The notes beneath the pieces were generated by a model. The model worked only from the letters and a program-made list of their open reading frames with translations, was not told the DNA's origin and did no database searches. Position numbers and translations under genes: made by a program. Source: Verrucomicrobiota bacterium (GTDB lineage: Bacteria > Verrucomicrobiota > Kiritimatiellia > Kiritimatiellales > Tichowtungiaceae). Taken from it: a stretch of 9,672 nucleotides of DNA. The stretch lies in assembly GCA_020853375.1 (NCBI GenBank), contig JADYZA010000036.1, positions 1 to 9,672 on the forward strand, written 5' to 3'. This document shows, piece after piece, positions 7,425 to 9,672 of the stretch (positions are counted from its first letter, which is position 1; every line of letters starts with the position of its first letter).

Positions 7425-7445
7425 TTCCCGTAAAATCAATATGTT

Positions 7446-7648
7446 AGAGCGGCTTAATTTCCGAATTTTGGAGCTCTGATTATTTGGATCAGCGGATTTT
7501 TGCATCATTCGAAAATCCACCGGCTAACTCAAGGCCAACCAAGCCATTCCCCTAGATTTGCCCTTGACCCTCCCCAGCTGGAAGCGTAGATTGCCCGCCT
7601 TGAAGTTGGTCTTTGGATAGAGAGTGGGCCCCCGGTCCGCTCTTTTTT
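7446..7648 (+). ncRNA. Candidate structured RNA: independent small RNA or nusA leader attenuator
   Basis: This stretch upstream of nusA has no gene on either strand that I would support, but it has layered folding potential on the plus strand. There is a 7-bp hairpin GGATTTT/AAAATCC (7494-7500, 7512-7518, loop 11 nt). A long imperfect stem pairs 7524-7539 with 7605-7620: 14 of 16 positions pair, including two G-U. That stem continues inward as CAAG/CTTG (7540-7543, 7599-7602), and a strong terminator hairpin follows at 7621-7640. The inner loop (7544-7598) is C-rich. AGAGCGG (7446-7452) is a perfect complement of CCGCTCT (7637-7643) in the terminator. That would allow either an antiterminator or an end-to-end closing stem of a molecule of about 200 nt. 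I do not recognise an Rfam family. The 5' end is a guess. Confidence 0.4.
7621..7648 (+). terminator. Intrinsic terminator 46 nt before nusA
   Basis: AGAGTGGGCC (7621-7630) and GGTCCGCTCT (7634-7643) form a 10-bp stem with two G-U pairs around a CCC loop. A run of six T residues (7643-7648) follows, the last stem base being the first T. This is a textbook rho-independent terminator on the plus strand. The nearest upstream genes are on the other strand, so it must end a non-coding plus-strand transcript or attenuate nusA itself. Confidence 0.75.
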
Positions 7649-7694
7649 GCTCCAAGGCTTTGTTATTTTAGTTTTTTGAAATCGGGAGGGGACG

Positions 7695-8963
7695 ATGAAC
7701 AGCGAACTGAGTGCCGTTGTAGAATACATGGAACGCGAGCGTGGAGTTGATCGCGAAACCATTATTGAAGCGATTGAATCCGCTTTGCAGAGTGCTGCGA
7801 ACAAAACTATGGCTGACGCCGAAGATCTTCGCGTGGTCATCAGTCGTGAAACCCTTGATATTAAAGCGTTTGCCCGCAAAAAAGTGGTCGTGGCTGTTGA
7901 TAACCGCTACAGCGAAGTCAGCCTCGCCGAAGCTCGGCGCACCAATCCAGAGGCCCAGCTCGATGAAATGATAGAAATCGAGTCAACGCCGCGCAACTTC
8001 GGCCGCATCGCCGCCCAAACCGCCAAACAGACGATTCTTCAACGCATCCGTCAGGCTGAAAAGAGCCGGATTTTCGATGATTACAAAAACCGGACAGGCG
8101 AAATCGTCACCGGAACCGTACGCCGCTTCGAGCGCAGCACCGTGATTGTGGAACTTGATCACGGCGCCGAAGGGGTAATGCCTTCCAAAGAGCGCGTTCC
8201 GACGGAAGAATATGAAGTGGGCGAGCGCATCCGCGCCTATATCGTCACCATTAAAGAGCGTGAGTCCGGCCCGGAAATCATGCTGTCGCGCGCCCATCCC
8301 GACTTCGTCCGCCGTTTATTCGAGATGGAAGTCTCAGAAATTGCCGACGGCACCATGGAAATCCGCGGCATCGCCCGCGAAGCGGGGTATCGCAGCAAAG
8401 TGGCGGTGATCTCGCACGACGAACGGGTTGATCCCGTCGGCGCCTGCGTCGGCATCCGCGGAATGCGCGTCAAAAACATCGTTCGCGAACTTAACGGCGA
8501 AAAAATTGACATCGTCCGCTGGAGTGATGATATCAAGACTCTCGTTATTAATGCACTGGCACCCGCCAAACTTAAAACGGTTGAGGCCGACGAACCGACC
8601 CATACCGTCACTGTCACCGTAGACGCCGACCAGCTCTCGCTGGCCATCGGCAAGCGCGGACAGAATGCCCGCCTCACGTCGAAGCTGATCGGCTGGCGCG
8701 TTGACATCCAGAAGGATGAAGAAGCGATGAATTTTGAAGAACGCGTTGCCGCAGCTGTCTCCGGACTGGTCGCGGTTGAAGGCATCGGTGAAGAATGGGC
8801 GGAAAAACTGGTTTACGCCGGATTCCTCACCATCGAAGGCATTATGGCCGCCGATCTATCCGACCTCGAAGAAATCGAGGACGTCACACCCGAACAGGCG
8901 CAGGCTCTCTGGAGCGCTGCCGAAAAAGCCTACACGGCAAAACATGGTGAAATTAAAGAATGA
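7695..8963 (+). CDS. nusA: Transcription termination/antitermination factor NusA
   Basis: Binds RNA polymerase and nascent RNA, modulating pausing, termination and antitermination. The 422 residues show the N-terminal polymerase-binding domain (1-125), an S1 domain (about 133-200, [20 protein letters not shown]), KH1 ([16 protein letters not shown], 248-263) and KH2 ([16 protein letters not shown], 316-331). A C-terminal helix-hairpin-helix part follows ([17 protein letters not shown], 361-377, to about 412). It is longer than Bacillus-type NusA and shorter than the E. coli protein, consistent with a single C-terminal acidic/HhH repeat. A strong GGAGG lies 5 nt before the ATG. The stop overlaps the infB start by 4 nt. 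No rimP precedes it; instead there is a terminator-bearing leader, which suggests attenuation, possibly by NusA itself. Confidence 0.97.
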   Translation: MNSELSAVVEYMERERGVDRETIIEAIESALQSAANKTMADAEDLRVVISRETLDIKAFARKKVVVAVDNRYSEVSLAEARRTNPEAQLDEMIEIESTPRNFGRIAAQTAKQTILQRIRQAEKSRIFDDYKNRTGEIVTGTVRRFERSTVIVELDHGAEGVMPSKERVPTEEYEVGERIRAYIVTIKERESGPEIMLSRAHPDFVRRLFEMEVSEIADGTMEIRGIAREAGYRSKVAVISHDERVDPVGACVGIRGMRVKNIVRELNGEKIDIVRWSDDIKTLVINALAPAKLKTVEADEPTHTVTVTVDADQLSLAIGKRGQNARLTSKLIGWRVDIQKDEEAMNFEERVAAAVSGLVAVEGIGEEWAEKLVYAGFLTIEGIMAADLSDLEEIEDVTPEQAQALWSAAEKAYTAKHGEIKE

Positions 8964-9672
8964 GAGTCCACGAACTAGCCACTGATTTAGACGTAGCCGT
9001 CGAAGAGCTTCTTGAAATCCTCAGCGATGTGGAAATCAAAGCCGAAGACGGACAAAGTCTCCTTGCCGACAAAGAAGTTGCCCTTGTCTGCGACGAGCTC
9101 GGCTTCGCCTCCATCGAAGCGGCCCGTGCGGCCACGGCGGCCAAAAAAGCCCCCGCTCCGGCGGAAAAACCAAAAGCTCCTTTGAAAGCCGTTCCTTCCG
9201 AGCCAATTGCAGAAGAAGAGCCCGCAGAAGAAGTGTCCAACGTCCTTGCTTTTGCCAAGCCGCAGATTCCTGTGAAAGAGCTGGCTGAAAAGCTGGCCCT
9301 CAAGCCAAACCAGCTGATTGCTGAGCTGATGAAGATGAACATCTTCGCCTCGCTCAATCAGGACATCGACATCAAGATTGCGCAGAAGATCGGCGAGAAG
9401 CACGGGTTTGTCGTTGAGCTGAAGAAGAAAGATAAGCCGCAACCCAAGCCGACGGAAGCCGTACCGCGCAAACCGGTTGCGCCGATTGAAAAAGACCGTC
9501 CCGAGGATCTTGAAATCCGTCCACCAATCGTCACATTCATGGGCCATGTCGACCACGGCAAAACTTCGCTACTCGACCGCATTCGCAACACCAAGGTGGT
9601 TGCAGGCGAGTCGGGCGGCATTACTCAACATATCGGCGCCTACACGGTCGATATGGATGCGCGGCAAATCAC
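8960..9672 (+). CDS. infB: Translation initiation factor IF-2, N-terminal part (cut by window end)
   Basis: IF-2 is the GTPase that brings initiator tRNA to the 30S subunit and promotes subunit joining. The first 237 codons are present. Residues 1-50 ([21 protein letters not shown]) form one IF2_N-type helical module. An Ala/Pro/Glu/Lys-rich linker follows (about 55-100), then a second IF2_N module ([22 protein letters not shown], about 103-155) and another charged linker. The G domain begins with the P-loop GHVDHGKT at 195-202 and the G2 segment GGITQHIG at 219-226; the rest lies outside. The ATG overlaps the nusA TGA as ATGA, so the two genes are translationally coupled, the common nusA-infB order. 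The ylxR-like gene often found between them is absent. Confidence 0.97.
   Translation, partial: MRVHELATDLDVAVEELLEILSDVEIKAEDGQSLLADKEVALVCDELGFASIEAARAATAAKKAPAPAEKPKAPLKAVPSEPIAEEEPAEEVSNVLAFAKPQIPVKELAEKLALKPNQLIAELMKMNIFASLNQDIDIKIAQKIGEKHGFVVELKKKDKPQPKPTEAVPRKPVAPIEKDRPEDLEIRPPIVTFMGHVDHGKTSLLDRIRNTKVVAGESGGITQHIGAYTVDMDARQI

Noticed and set aside
7574..7581. CCAGCTGG palindrome inside the candidate RNA
   Set aside because: Eight-base self-complementary sequence with no room for a loop; it may be chance and gives no stable hairpin.
7446..7648. Identification of the nusA-upstream RNA as 4.5S, 6S, tmRNA or a known riboswitch
   Set aside because: The SRP apical motif, the tmRNA tRNA-like end and known riboswitch cores are not seen. 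A 6S-like end-to-end pairing is conceivable, but there is no convincing central bubble with matching arms, so no family name is given.
1..9672. CRISPR arrays, tRNA or rRNA genes, transposases
   Set aside because: No regularly spaced direct repeats, no cloverleaf with CCA or conserved T-loop, and no transposase or integrase motifs were seen.

Overview
The window holds two divergent gene blocks that meet at an intergenic region near 7359-7694. Everything to the left is on the minus strand. It looks like the first part of a surface or extracellular polysaccharide locus. Everything to the right is on the plus strand and is the housekeeping nusA-infB transcription/translation operon, with infB cut by the window edge. 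Several features suggest a Gram-negative bacterium of the PVC superphylum (Verrucomicrobiota/Kiritimatiellota-like): the moderately GC-rich base composition, the GbsR-like regulator followed by a NusG paralogue, and the fused CysN-CysC next to sugar-nucleotide genes. This placement is an inference from gene style only and is of low to moderate confidence.

Minus-strand block, in order of transcription: a GbsR/MarR-type winged-helix regulator (7358-6876); a specialised NusG paralogue of the UpxY/RfaH/LoaP kind (6871-6341); a leader of about 95 nt with three small hairpins; a UDP-glucuronate 4-epimerase (6233-5274); a CysQ-like 3'(2'),5'-bisphosphate nucleotidase that overlaps it by 4 nt (5277-4483); ATP sulfurylase small subunit CysD (4390-3485); a fused ATP sulfurylase large subunit/APS kinase CysN-CysC (3466-1523); GDP-mannose 4,6-dehydratase Gmd (1426-374); and the start of a 23S-rRNA-IVS-type four-helix-bundle protein (278 to beyond base 1). 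The four-helix gene is preceded by a degenerate repeat-rich inverted repeat.

Functionally the block supplies activated building blocks. Gmd makes GDP-4-keto-6-deoxymannose, the precursor of GDP-fucose or GDP-rhamnose. The epimerase makes UDP-galacturonate. CysD plus CysNC make PAPS, and CysQ removes the PAP left after sulfotransfer. No PAPS reductase or sulfite reductase is visible. The neighbours therefore point to PAPS for sulfating a uronate/deoxyhexose polysaccharide rather than to cysteine synthesis, although the sulfotransferases would lie outside the window. The regulator and the NusG paralogue at the head of the block are the likely transcriptional on/off and antitermination controls.

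The divergent intergenic region is unusually structured. A sigma70-like promoter for the regulator gene (TTGTTA, 17 bp, TATTTT on the minus strand) has one perfect palindrome centred on its -10 and a second over its -35, which suggests autoregulation. On the plus strand, about 200 nt before nusA contain a hairpin, a long imperfect stem and a strong intrinsic terminator only 46 nt before the nusA start codon. This could be an independent small RNA or an attenuating nusA leader. A segment near its 5' end is perfectly complementary to the 3' half of the terminator. This is the best candidate in the window for something undescribed.
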